DNA from: Carboxylicivirga sp.
GTDB taxonomy: Bacteria > Bacteroidota > Bacteroidia > Bacteroidales > Marinilabiliaceae
Reading direction: 5' to 3'
NCBI GenBank assembly: GCA_025210475.1
Contig: JAOARW010000056.1
Coordinates: 28,159 to 92,158, forward strand
DNA length: 64,000 nucleotides
Below are positions 18,108 to 26,191 of the stretch, piece after piece (position 1 is the first letter of the stretch; every line of letters begins with the position of its first letter). The notes under the pieces were generated by a model, which saw only the letters and a program-made list of their open reading frames with translations, made no database searches and was not told the origin of the DNA. The position numbers and the translations under genes are program-made.

Positions 18108-19349
18108 ATGTTGGATTTCTGGAAGATACTGATCAAAGGAATAGAGCCAGATAGTTTATTTCAAAATGAACTGCTTGAGTTTGATATCCCGATCTGTCCG
18201 GAAACTGGCCAAGTTAAACCATGGTCAAATTCTCCGCAAGGTTCATCATACCATCGTGCGAAATATCAAGACTTGACCTTCAAGATTCACAAAAGCCGTG
18301 CTATTAATTTGTCAGGAAGCATCCATAAATTTTGGAACCAAGGCACTCATAACCATAATGATTTCTCCAACGACAATCTGATAAGGTCATTACATGAGAT
18401 CAATGCTAAATTTGGAATTGAACCAGAGAACATGGTACTAAATCAGATGGAATTTGGAATTAACCTAATAATAAAAGAGGACCCTAATAAAATACTTGAT
18501 TCTTGCTTTTTTCATCAAAAGAAGCAATTCGAAATTCAAAAAGTGAGAGATGGATACTATAAACGCGTTGAGCACACCAATTATTACGAAATAAAGATTT
18601 ATAACAAAACTTCTCAACAGAAATATTTAAAATTAAATACACCCGGAAATCTACTTAGGATTGAAATAAAATATAAGTCAAGACAACTTAAAAAGATGGG
18701 CATTTATACCATGCATGATTATCTGCAAGCTGATCCTCACATATTTTTAAATGATTTAATTAATAAATGGAACGAAATACTTTTCTATGATTGGACAATT
18801 TCGGTTTCTAAACCAAGCGATATTCTGACGCTGTTGAACTTTCAAAATCCAATGTATTGGAAAAACCTCATCAACGAGAAAGCCGATGAAAAATATAAAA
18901 GGCACAGAAAAAAATTACGTTATTTCATTCAAAACAATTCACGTAATATAAAACAAAAGATTGCAAATCTTATTAGAGAAAAAGGAGAACAGTTATTAAA
19001 AACAACCTTAAAGTACACTTCAATTAAAACAGACATTAGGGTCATAAATAAACCTGAAATTAAAAGGAGGTGTATTATTACAGGTGTTGATATAACTTCA
19101 CAAAGAAAAGGTAGTCGGATTGCATCAGTCAAAGGACTTTATAATTTGTATAAGACCGATCCAGATAGTTTTATGGATTTAATAAATGAATATCTTTCTA
19201 AAAGAAAGTTTGAAAATTTCATGAGGATTATGGATCAAACACTTTCAGCTCTTTCATACTCTATCTCTAACCGTTATAACAACAATCGTAAGAAAATCGA
19301 AAATGGTGAAAGATTACAACCAATGACAAAGAAAAATAGAAAAAAATAA
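18108..19349 (+). CDS. Replication-initiation-like protein of element 1
   Basis: About 413 aa from ATG 18108; GTG 18105 and TTG 18093 are also in frame. It resembles the Bacteroidetes phage/plasmid replication-initiation-like proteins (Rep_trans/gene II class): N-terminal PICPETGQVKPWSNSPQGSSYHRAKYQDLTFKIHKS, then a QMEFGINL strand, YYEIKIYNKTSQ with a Tyr suitable for nicking, and a LRIEIKYKSRQLKKMG segment that matches the usual ELR-K-x-x pattern. The C-terminus is Lys-rich with a possible zinc-knuckle pair (RRCIITGVDIT has only one Cys, so weak). Rolling-circle-type replication of the excised circle is the likely role. The family is not certain by eye. Confidence 0.55.
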   Translation: MLDFWKILIKGIEPDSLFQNELLEFDIPICPETGQVKPWSNSPQGSSYHRAKYQDLTFKIHKSRAINLSGSIHKFWNQGTHNHNDFSNDNLIRSLHEINAKFGIEPENMVLNQMEFGINLIIKEDPNKILDSCFFHQKKQFEIQKVRDGYYKRVEHTNYYEIKIYNKTSQQKYLKLNTPGNLLRIEIKYKSRQLKKMGIYTMHDYLQADPHIFLNDLINKWNEILFYDWTISVSKPSDILTLLNFQNPMYWKNLINEKADEKYKRHRKKLRYFIQNNSRNIKQKIANLIREKGEQLLKTTLKYTSIKTDIRVINKPEIKRRCIITGVDITSQRKGSRIASVKGLYNLYKTDPDSFMDLINEYLSKRKFENFMRIMDQTLSALSYSISNRYNNNRKKIENGERLQPMTKKNRKK

Positions 19350-19595
19350 TAAGTTATATAAAATAATATAAATATATAATTGTTATTTAATCATTCATAT
19401 TACATTTGTTCATAAAGATATGTGAATTACAAGGCATAGCAAAAACCTAATTACACTAAACATTTATAATCTTATTTCATAAACTCATATTCTAAACCCC
19501 AAAAAATTGGGACAAGCATTTGAAATTGATTATTCATGATTAATAATTAAGTATATAACAGAAGTAACAATTGGTAATTGAAAAAAATACAAGGA
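19350..19595. other. AT-rich intergenic region before the NTPase genes
   Basis: About 245 bp, very AT-rich, with no open frame of note and no stable hairpin. It probably holds the promoter of the P-loop gene; no confident -7/-33 pair was found. Confidence 0.4.
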
Positions 19596-20075
19596 ATGAA
19601 AATAGCAATTGTAATATTAGGAGAACAAAATTCCGGTAAAACGGAAACATTACGTAAGTTCGTTAAAACATATTCTGATCGTCGACAAAAACAAATGAGA
19701 GCAGGCTGGCGTGAGTTAAGTATCTATAAAGAACACCTATGGGAACTTAAACTACATGCATACTTTGTTCCGGCATCCCCATCAGAAACTGACTATAAGC
19801 TAAAAGATAGGATTAAAGATATGGGGTATACACCTGAAATCCTTTTTCTTGCTGAACAAACCGATGGGCATAATCGTGAAAGTACTTTTGAATTCCTAAA
19901 CAAGAAGGAGTATGAAATTATTCAATTTGAACTATCAAATGAAAAAGGAGATGGAACCTGGGATCGCTTTAATAAAAGTACCGAGTCAAAAAAGCTAAAT
20001 TCTAGAACTCAGGAGATAAACTCAAAACTAAAGGACGTAATTAAAACTGCAATTGAATATACATCCTGCCAATAG
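19596..20075 (+). CDS. Small P-loop NTPase
   Basis: About 159 aa from the ATG at 19596; a TTG at 19578 would add six residues. The N-terminus is a clean Walker A strand-loop-helix, IAIVILGEQNSGKTETLRKF (GEQNSGKT), at residues ~9-16. No clear Walker B is visible; a possible hydrophobic strand is PEILFLAEQTDG. Small single-domain P-loop proteins of this type occur in Bacteroidetes mobile elements, where they are unannotated. It lies upstream of the AAA15 ATPase, separated by ~250 bp, so it may be a separate transcription unit. No function is claimed. Confidence 0.6.
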   Translation: MKIAIVILGEQNSGKTETLRKFVKTYSDRRQKQMRAGWRELSIYKEHLWELKLHAYFVPASPSETDYKLKDRIKDMGYTPEILFLAEQTDGHNRESTFEFLNKKEYEIIQFELSNEKGDGTWDRFNKSTESKKLNSRTQEINSKLKDVIKTAIEYTSCQ

Positions 20076-20257
20076 CCAAATTGATATTAATGTTGAATTA
20101 CATATCTGCCTTTCCAAAATTCTGCATTAAAGTATACTGTCATTGGTATATTAAAAATTGGATCATTGACAATATTGAAGAGTAGTATCATCAAGATAGA
20201 AAAGACTAATTTATAGGTAAGCTCCCAGTATAAACGAATTAATAAGCAAACATACGA

Positions 20258-20284
20258 CCACATTTTATAACAATCCAAATGTGG
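20258..20284. promoter_or_regulatory. Inverted repeat upstream of the AAA15 ATPase gene
   Basis: CCACATTT (20258-20265) and AAATGTGG (20277-20284), 8-bp perfect arms, 11-nt loop, 43 bp before the ATPase start. There is no T-run, so an operator is a better guess than a terminator. Confidence 0.4.
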
Positions 20285-20326
20285 TAATAACTAGCAGGAG
20301 CATATCGTGTGATAAAATACATATAC

Positions 20327-21889
20327 ATGAAAAAAATAGGATTCAAAAACTTTAGGCGTTTCAAAGAGCTTGAACCTCTTGAATTAGGTGAAATAACCTT
20401 AATGGTTGGAAAAAACAACTCAGGTAAGTCTACTTTAGTGAAAGCACTTCTATTGGTTCTTGATTATTTAAGAAATCAACAAAATAGTACCTTCTCATTT
20501 GCCAATGAAGCTCTAAACGATGCTAACATTGTAACATTCGAACGAGCTAAATGCAAACACCAGAACGAAGCAACCATTGACTTTTCTTTTGAAATAGAAT
20601 CCTATCAAATAAGCATATCAATCTGGGGAGAAGATAAATGGACTTTCGCTGATGTCAGTAATATAACTATCCGTGATACAGATACATCACTTGAATTGGA
20701 GATTGATTATTTGAAAGAAAACGTTCGTATAACAAAGCTAGCTAAAAAAGTAACGGATGTATTCAATATTGAAGAAGTTGAAAGTGAATTACTTCATAAA
20801 ATAGCACAGAAAAAGAGAGAGTTAGAAGATTTAAACAAGACATCACGTGAAGGATTAAATCTTATTAATCAAATAAATGGACTTAATGACAAGTTAAAAA
20901 AACTAGAGAATATAACTTTTGAAAGTTCGGAGAAAAAAATAACAGATGTTGAGTATAGTTTGGAATACCCAATAAAGGACTTTTCCACTACTTCAACAGA
21001 GGAAAGCGTATTTGAAGAAATTGTAAGCGATTTTCTATCTCGCAACCATGATTTAAGGGTATTTTACATCGGAAAACGTCAAGATTCTTCAACATTAACT
21101 CATGAGGAAAACGAGCTGTTTGAGCAAATCAATGGTATTGATGGAGAACGTAATAACATCAAAGAATCAATCACAAAACTTGTTAACCTACTAAATACAA
21201 AGAAAGTATTCTATTTAGGGGCAAATCCATCCAAACAATCCGCTCTTTTTAATTTACGTGATAAAGAAAATGCCTTAGGACAAGCTATACACGAATTTTA
21301 TCAGTTGAAAATTAAGGAAGGAGAACCAGAATATCTTTTCATTGAAAACTGGATGAAAGCCTTTGACATTGGAAATTCTTTTGAAATTGAATTTATTTCC
21401 GGTGAAGCTTATGAATGTTACATTGTCAATGATAAAGTAAAAACGCATCTTGCTGATATGGGAATGGGTTCCCTACAATTAATGCAATTGCTGTTTAGAA
21501 TTGCGACCATGATTCGTATTTACAAGAAGGAGACAAAAGGCATTAACTTAATTGTCGAAGAACCCGAGTTAAATCTACATCCATCCTTACAAAGTGAATT
21601 AGCCGATTTCTTTTTTGAAATTAACGACAAATACGGCATAAAATTCATCATTGAAACTCATTCAGAATACATTATTCGCAAAACTCAAGTATTAGGCTTA
21701 AAGAAAGGTTTGTTTATTGACCAAGAACTAAATCCAAATCCTTTTAAAGTATATTACTTCCATATTACGGAAGGTCCATATCCGATGAACTATACCAATG
21801 AAGGTAAGTTTGACCGAAGTTTTGCAAAAGGCTTTACGAATGTTGCCACTGACTCTACCAAAGAAATGTTGAAATTAAATAGAAAGTAG
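20327..21889 (+). CDS. AAA15/OLD-type ATPase (DUF3696-like C-terminus)
   Basis: About 520 aa from ATG 20327 (MKKIGFKNFRRFKELEPLEL is the standard start of this family; 20309 adds six weak residues). Walker A GKNNSGKST at ~residue 33, an internal coiled coil of ~70 residues (KIAQKKRELEDLNKTSREGLNLINQINGLNDKLKKLE region), an ABC-like signature region DMGMGSLQLMQLL, Walker B NLIVEEPELNLHPSLQ, and a D-loop/H-loop region ending FIIETHSEYIIRK (His switch). The final ~40 residues (VYYFHITEGPYPMN...) resemble DUF3696. Such SMC-like ATPases are sensors in several defence systems (OLD/Gabija GajA, PARIS AriA, Septu PtuA). This one lacks a fused TOPRIM nuclease, so the effector is probably the next gene, which starts 1 bp after the stop. 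Confidence 0.8.
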   Translation: MKKIGFKNFRRFKELEPLELGEITLMVGKNNSGKSTLVKALLLVLDYLRNQQNSTFSFANEALNDANIVTFERAKCKHQNEATIDFSFEIESYQISISIWGEDKWTFADVSNITIRDTDTSLELEIDYLKENVRITKLAKKVTDVFNIEEVESELLHKIAQKKRELEDLNKTSREGLNLINQINGLNDKLKKLENITFESSEKKITDVEYSLEYPIKDFSTTSTEESVFEEIVSDFLSRNHDLRVFYIGKRQDSSTLTHEENELFEQINGIDGERNNIKESITKLVNLLNTKKVFYLGANPSKQSALFNLRDKENALGQAIHEFYQLKIKEGEPEYLFIENWMKAFDIGNSFEIEFISGEAYECYIVNDKVKTHLADMGMGSLQLMQLLFRIATMIRIYKKETKGINLIVEEPELNLHPSLQSELADFFFEINDKYGIKFIIETHSEYIIRKTQVLGLKKGLFIDQELNPNPFKVYYFHITEGPYPMNYTNEGKFDRSFAKGFTNVATDSTKEMLKLNRK

Positions 21890-21890
21890 G

Positions 21891-22967
21891 ATGGTAAATA
21901 TATTTTCAGAAGTTTCAGCAATAGAAGATATATATGTCTCAGACGACTACCCAAACTGGCAAAAGGTTATCGGTAATCAGGCAAATATTTATTTAAACAT
22001 CGACCAAGCTAGTTTAAATGCTGCAATGGAAAGCGATGATGAAGATGATGAAAGCCTTTTATTTCTTTGGTATCACGAAAACGATGCCGCTAAAAAACCT
22101 GAGGCTTTAGGCACACAGTTTCAATTTGCCAATGATGAAGAATTGTTAATTGATGAACCTTATGGTATTTTCATATTAGACATAACGGAGGAAAAAGCAA
22201 ATGAATTAAGCGAGAAATATGGCATTCAAATTTTCTCTTCTCAGAGTTTAAAGGATATTCAGGACTTTGAAATAGATTTTGATTTCGAAGAAAATGAGAC
22301 AATTCAATGTCAAGCTGGTATTCTAAAAGGATATGAATTTGTATTAGATTCCTTCAAAGCGGAAAAGTCAAACGGAACAATTATAGTGGATAGGAATTTA
22401 TTTTCTAATGAAGAACGTGGGATAAATGTTGGCATAGGTAATATGTTAAGATACTTCGATTGTGTTTTACCTACCTCTTTAGATACTACTTATGACATTT
22501 TATTAATTACAGAAAATTCAGGGAGAATAGAAACAGAACGATTTAGAAATCGAATAATAAACGACCTGACACAAAGTATTAAGCAATTAAGACCTTTTGT
22601 AATTGATGTGGAGGTTTTATTTGTCCATCGTTCTACGGCAATATATAGCAAAACTCATCAAAGAAGAATCTTAAAGAATTATCATTTTGGCGATTCTGAA
22701 CATGGTTTTGCTATCTTTTCTCCAAATAATCGTGATAGAGTTAGAAACGACAATGACTTTAATATGCAAATACACTTTCATTCTTTACTAAAGGAACAAA
22801 TGGGTATTACATCAATTAAAAAACGCAAAAAATTACTAAAACGATTGATTCAGATTAAAGGCGAAGCGGAGAGACAATTGATTCAGCAAGGACAGCATGA
22901 CAGATACTATAGACTGTTTCTTAATGGTAATGAATCAACAGTGATAAATAATCGCCTTTTAAATTAA
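21891..22967 (+). CDS. Partner protein of the AAA15 ATPase, candidate effector
   Basis: 358-aa protein that I do not recognise as a known family. It begins one base after the ATPase stop, so the two are translationally coupled. Visible features: an acidic N-terminal region (SDDEDDESLLFLWYHEN), a GYEFVLDSF...TIIVDRNLFSNEERG segment, a hydrophobic strand YDILLITENSGR, a strand RPFVIDVEVLFVH, and a conserved-looking motif near residues 261-276 HQRRILKNYHFGDSEHGF, followed by a basic tail (KKRKKLLKRLIQIKGEAERQ). The H-x-R-R-I-L-x-N-Y pattern recalls PLD-like or phosphodiesterase-type motifs in defence proteins, but no HKD pair is seen. A nuclease or nucleotide-binding effector role is inference from context only. 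Confidence 0.55.
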   Translation: MVNIFSEVSAIEDIYVSDDYPNWQKVIGNQANIYLNIDQASLNAAMESDDEDDESLLFLWYHENDAAKKPEALGTQFQFANDEELLIDEPYGIFILDITEEKANELSEKYGIQIFSSQSLKDIQDFEIDFDFEENETIQCQAGILKGYEFVLDSFKAEKSNGTIIVDRNLFSNEERGINVGIGNMLRYFDCVLPTSLDTTYDILLITENSGRIETERFRNRIINDLTQSIKQLRPFVIDVEVLFVHRSTAIYSKTHQRRILKNYHFGDSEHGFAIFSPNNRDRVRNDNDFNMQIHFHSLLKEQMGITSIKKRKKLLKRLIQIKGEAERQLIQQGQHDRYYRLFLNGNESTVINNRLLN

Positions 22968-22997
22968 CCGATGCGCAATCACTGCTCACATTAAATA

Positions 22998-23005
22998 TAT
23001 ATTTG
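22998..23005 (+). promoter_or_regulatory. Possible -7 promoter element for the hsd operon
   Basis: TATATTTG matches the Bacteroidetes TAnnTTTG consensus and lies 35 bp before the hsdM ATG. A matching -33 TTTG at the right spacing is not seen, so this is weak. Confidence 0.3.
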
Positions 23006-23039
23006 CATTGTCAACGAAATTAAGAAATCGAATCAAGAT

Positions 23040-24854
23040 ATGAGCAACGATATAATTAACAACGATAAAGTAGAAGTAGGATTCATCTGGCGAATTACAG
23101 ATGATGTGTTGAGGGATGCCTTTAAGAAAAATGAAATTGGCGATGTACTTTTACCATTTGTTGTTATCAGGCGTTTAGATTGCATTTTGGAGAAAGTAAA
23201 TCAAAAGGTGCGCGATGCCTACAATAACTTTCACGACAAAGTAGCGGAAGATAAGCTCGACCCCATTTTGCGTAAAGCCGCAGGTGGTTTAAAATTTTAC
23301 AACACGTCAAAGCATACGCTTATATCCTTAAAAGACGACCCTCGAAACATTGAGATTAACTTCAATAATTATTTGAATGGTTTTAATCCTGATGTAAGGG
23401 ACATTCTCGAAAACTTCCAGTTCGACAAAATAGTAGCCCGCTTGATAAAAAACAAGCTGCTTTACGAAATGATTGATGCCATCTGTAAGGTGAATCTAAA
23501 CACCGACAAGATTGACAATCACGGCATGGGTTATGTTTTTGAGGAATTAATCAGAATCTCAAACGAACAAAGCAACGAAACTGCTGGGGAACACTTTACC
23601 CCTCGCGATGTAATTGCATTAATGAATGCCATTGTATTTGCACCAGAAAAAGAGGAACTAAGCAAGCCCGGTATCATTCGCACCATTTACGACCCTGCCT
23701 GTGGTACGGGTGGTATGGTTAACCTGGGTAAAAAGTACATCGAAGAAGTATTACTTGCCGATAGTTCAAACAAGCCTACGATTAAAACCTATGGTCAGGA
23801 AATAAACGAACAATCTTTTGCCATTGCCAAATCGGAGGCATTAATTACCGGAGAGGATGCCAATAACATCAAACACGGTAACTCTTTTTCAGAAGACCAG
23901 TTTGTAGGAAAGCATTTCCATTACATGATGGCAAATCCTCCTTATGGAGTTACCTGGAAGAAAGACCAAAAGTTTATTCAAAACGAAGCCTTAAATCCGG
24001 CAGGACGTTTTTATGCAGGTTTACCACGTACAAGCGATGGTCAGTTGTTGTTCTTACAACACATGATTTCTAAAATGGAACGTGAAGGCAGTCGAATAGG
24101 AGTAGTTACCAATGGCTCACCCCTTTTTACAGGTGATGCCGGCAGTGGAGAAAGCGAAATCCGCAAATGGATTATAGAAAATGATTGGCTGGAATGTATA
24201 GTCGCCTTACCAAAGGACTTATTCTACAACACAGGTATTAACACCTATGTCTGGTTTATTACAAACAAAAAAAGCCAGGAACGTAAAGGCAAAGTACAGC
24301 TAATAAATGCAGCCGCCAATATTGAGAAAGGAACAAACGGCAGCAAAAAGGTAGAGTACATCTTTGCCAACCCCATGAAAAAAAGCTTGGGTAACAAGCG
24401 CAACAACATGGAAGAGCAGTTTATTGCCAATGTTACCGACATCTATAACAATTTTAAAGAGGGTGCCTATTGCAAGATATACGACAACGACCATTTTGGT
24501 TATTACCAACTAACCATTGAGCAACCACAATTGGACGATAAGGACAATATAGTTACCAACAAAAAAGGCGAACCAAAACCCGACAGCAAAAAGCGAGACA
24601 AAGAAAATGTGGCTTTAACAGCTGACATTGAAGATTATTTCGAAAAAGAAATAAAGCCTCATGTACCTGAGGCATGGATTGATTTAGATAAAACGCGTAT
24701 TGGTTATGAAATCAACTTTACCAAGTATTTCTATGAGTACAAGTATTTGGATTCTTCTGAAGATATAGCCAAAGAAATCAAATTACTTGAAGAAGGTAAT
24801 CCTGATACAGATGAAAAAGGAATAGCTGAATTACTAAAAGACCTACTTGACTAA
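23040..24854 (+). CDS. hsdM: Type I restriction-modification system, methyltransferase subunit HsdM
   Basis: 604-aa N6-adenine methyltransferase subunit. N-terminal HsdM_N helical domain (IWRITDDVLRDAFKKNEIGDVLLPFVVIRRLD), SAM-binding motif I DPACGTGGM at ~residue 223, a GEHFTPRDVIALM segment, and catalytic motif IV ANPPYGVTW at ~residue 302. The C-terminal ~120 residues match the Type I M extension that binds HsdS. Together with HsdS it methylates the bipartite recognition site, protecting host DNA. The stop codon overlaps the hsdS start by one base (TAATG), a translational coupling typical for this operon. Confidence 0.96.
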   Translation: MSNDIINNDKVEVGFIWRITDDVLRDAFKKNEIGDVLLPFVVIRRLDCILEKVNQKVRDAYNNFHDKVAEDKLDPILRKAAGGLKFYNTSKHTLISLKDDPRNIEINFNNYLNGFNPDVRDILENFQFDKIVARLIKNKLLYEMIDAICKVNLNTDKIDNHGMGYVFEELIRISNEQSNETAGEHFTPRDVIALMNAIVFAPEKEELSKPGIIRTIYDPACGTGGMVNLGKKYIEEVLLADSSNKPTIKTYGQEINEQSFAIAKSEALITGEDANNIKHGNSFSEDQFVGKHFHYMMANPPYGVTWKKDQKFIQNEALNPAGRFYAGLPRTSDGQLLFLQHMISKMEREGSRIGVVTNGSPLFTGDAGSGESEIRKWIIENDWLECIVALPKDLFYNTGINTYVWFITNKKSQERKGKVQLINAAANIEKGTNGSKKVEYIFANPMKKSLGNKRNNMEEQFIANVTDIYNNFKEGAYCKIYDNDHFGYYQLTIEQPQLDDKDNIVTNKKGEPKPDSKKRDKENVALTADIEDYFEKEIKPHVPEAWIDLDKTRIGYEINFTKYFYEYKYLDSSEDIAKEIKLLEEGNPDTDEKGIAELLKDLLD

Positions 24855-26188
24855 TGAAGAAGTACGAAAAATATAAAGAAAGTGGGATTGAATGGTTAGG
24901 TGATATTCCTGAGCATTGGGAAGCTACTAAAATGAAATGGATGACACCTGTTTATAGAGGAGCATCTCCTAGACCAATTGCAGATACAAAGTACTTTGAT
25001 GAGAATGGTGAATTTGCATGGGTTAGAATTGCTGATGTAAGTGCTAGTAAAAGATATTTGGAACATACGACAGAACGATTATCAGAACTAGGAGCTTCAT
25101 TAAGTGTGAAAAGGTATCCTGGTGATTTGTTTTTAAGCATTGCGGGCTCTGTTGGTAAACCTATAATCACAAAGATAAAGTGTTGTATTCATGATGGATT
25201 TGTTTGGTTTCCTGAATTAAAGATAAATCCAGAATACTTATTTTATGTTTTTCAAACAGGCTTACCATTTATAGGTTTAGGAAAGGTAGGCACTCAGTTG
25301 AATTTAAATACAGATACTATTGGCAACATATTCATACCTAAACTGAGTGATAGCGATTATAATTCTATTGTAAACTACCTCGACCACAAAACCACCCAAA
25401 TAGACACCCTCATTGAGAAAAAAGAACAACTCATAGATAAACTAAAACTACAACACCAGGCAATCATTAACGAAGCAGTTACCAAAGGTTTAAATCCTAA
25501 TGCTTCAATGAAGGATAGTGGTATTGAATGGTTAGGCGAGATTCCTAAGCATTGGGAATTAAAAAAATTAAAATATATACTTGACGTAAAAGGACGGATT
25601 GGATTTAGAGGCTATACTACTGATGATTTAGTTGAAAAGGGAGAAGGAGCTTTATCTTTAGGAGCTTCACACATCAACTGGGAAGGAGATATTGTTTTAG
25701 ATTCACCGGTCTATATTTCTTGGGATAAGTATTTTGAATCTCCTGAAATTATGGTGGATAAAGGTGATATTCTAATTGTTCAAAGAGGTTCTACATGTGG
25801 TAAAGTAGGAATCGTATCTGAAGAAATTGATAAAGCTACAATAAATCCAAGTTTAGTAGTCTTGAAAAGAATATCTGGTGTGCCAGAGTACGTTTTCTAT
25901 AATATCAAAGCTTCAATTACTCAGTTAACTAATTTAATTAGAAGTGCTGCAATTCCAATGATTTCTCAAGAACAAATAGGGAATATCCAGATACCTTTTC
26001 CTCCAATGAAAGAACAAAAAGAAATTGCAGAGCAGTTACTACAAAGCAAGATGAAGTTTGAAAGTGTAATTGGAGCTTCATTGCAGTCAATCGAAAAAAT
26101 TAAACTCTACCGTCAATCCATTATTTCAGAAGCAGTAACGGGTAAAATTGATGTAAGAGATTGGGTAAAACCTGAAAACAATAATTAG
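24854..26188 (+). CDS. hsdS: Type I restriction-modification system, specificity subunit HsdS
   Basis: 444-aa subunit with two target-recognition domains. Each half starts with the same motif: KESGIEWLGDIPEHWE (~residues 6-21) and KDSGIEWLGEIPKHWE (~residues 221-236), followed by TRD1 and TRD2; each TRD ends with a helical spacer (DHKTTQIDTLIEKKEQLIDKL and EIAEQLLQSKMKFESV). HsdS fixes the bipartite DNA target; the sequence recognised cannot be read by eye. Both TRDs are complete, with no sign of truncation. No inverted-repeat alternative hsdS gene is nearby, so phase variation is not evident. Confidence 0.95.
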   Translation: MKKYEKYKESGIEWLGDIPEHWEATKMKWMTPVYRGASPRPIADTKYFDENGEFAWVRIADVSASKRYLEHTTERLSELGASLSVKRYPGDLFLSIAGSVGKPIITKIKCCIHDGFVWFPELKINPEYLFYVFQTGLPFIGLGKVGTQLNLNTDTIGNIFIPKLSDSDYNSIVNYLDHKTTQIDTLIEKKEQLIDKLKLQHQAIINEAVTKGLNPNASMKDSGIEWLGEIPKHWELKKLKYILDVKGRIGFRGYTTDDLVEKGEGALSLGASHINWEGDIVLDSPVYISWDKYFESPEIMVDKGDILIVQRGSTCGKVGIVSEEIDKATINPSLVVLKRISGVPEYVFYNIKASITQLTNLIRSAAIPMISQEQIGNIQIPFPPMKEQKEIAEQLLQSKMKFESVIGASLQSIEKIKLYRQSIISEAVTGKIDVRDWVKPENNN

Positions 26189-26191
26189 GGT

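Noticed and set aside
20087..20278. 63-aa hydrophobic minus-strand frame between the P-loop and AAA15 genes
   Set aside because: AT-rich, one-off composition, overlapping the inverted repeat upstream of the ATPase; a small membrane protein cannot be excluded but there is no positive support.
24854..26188. Phase-variable hsdS locus
   Set aside because: Only one hsdS gene and no inverted hsdS fragments or adjacent invertase were found.
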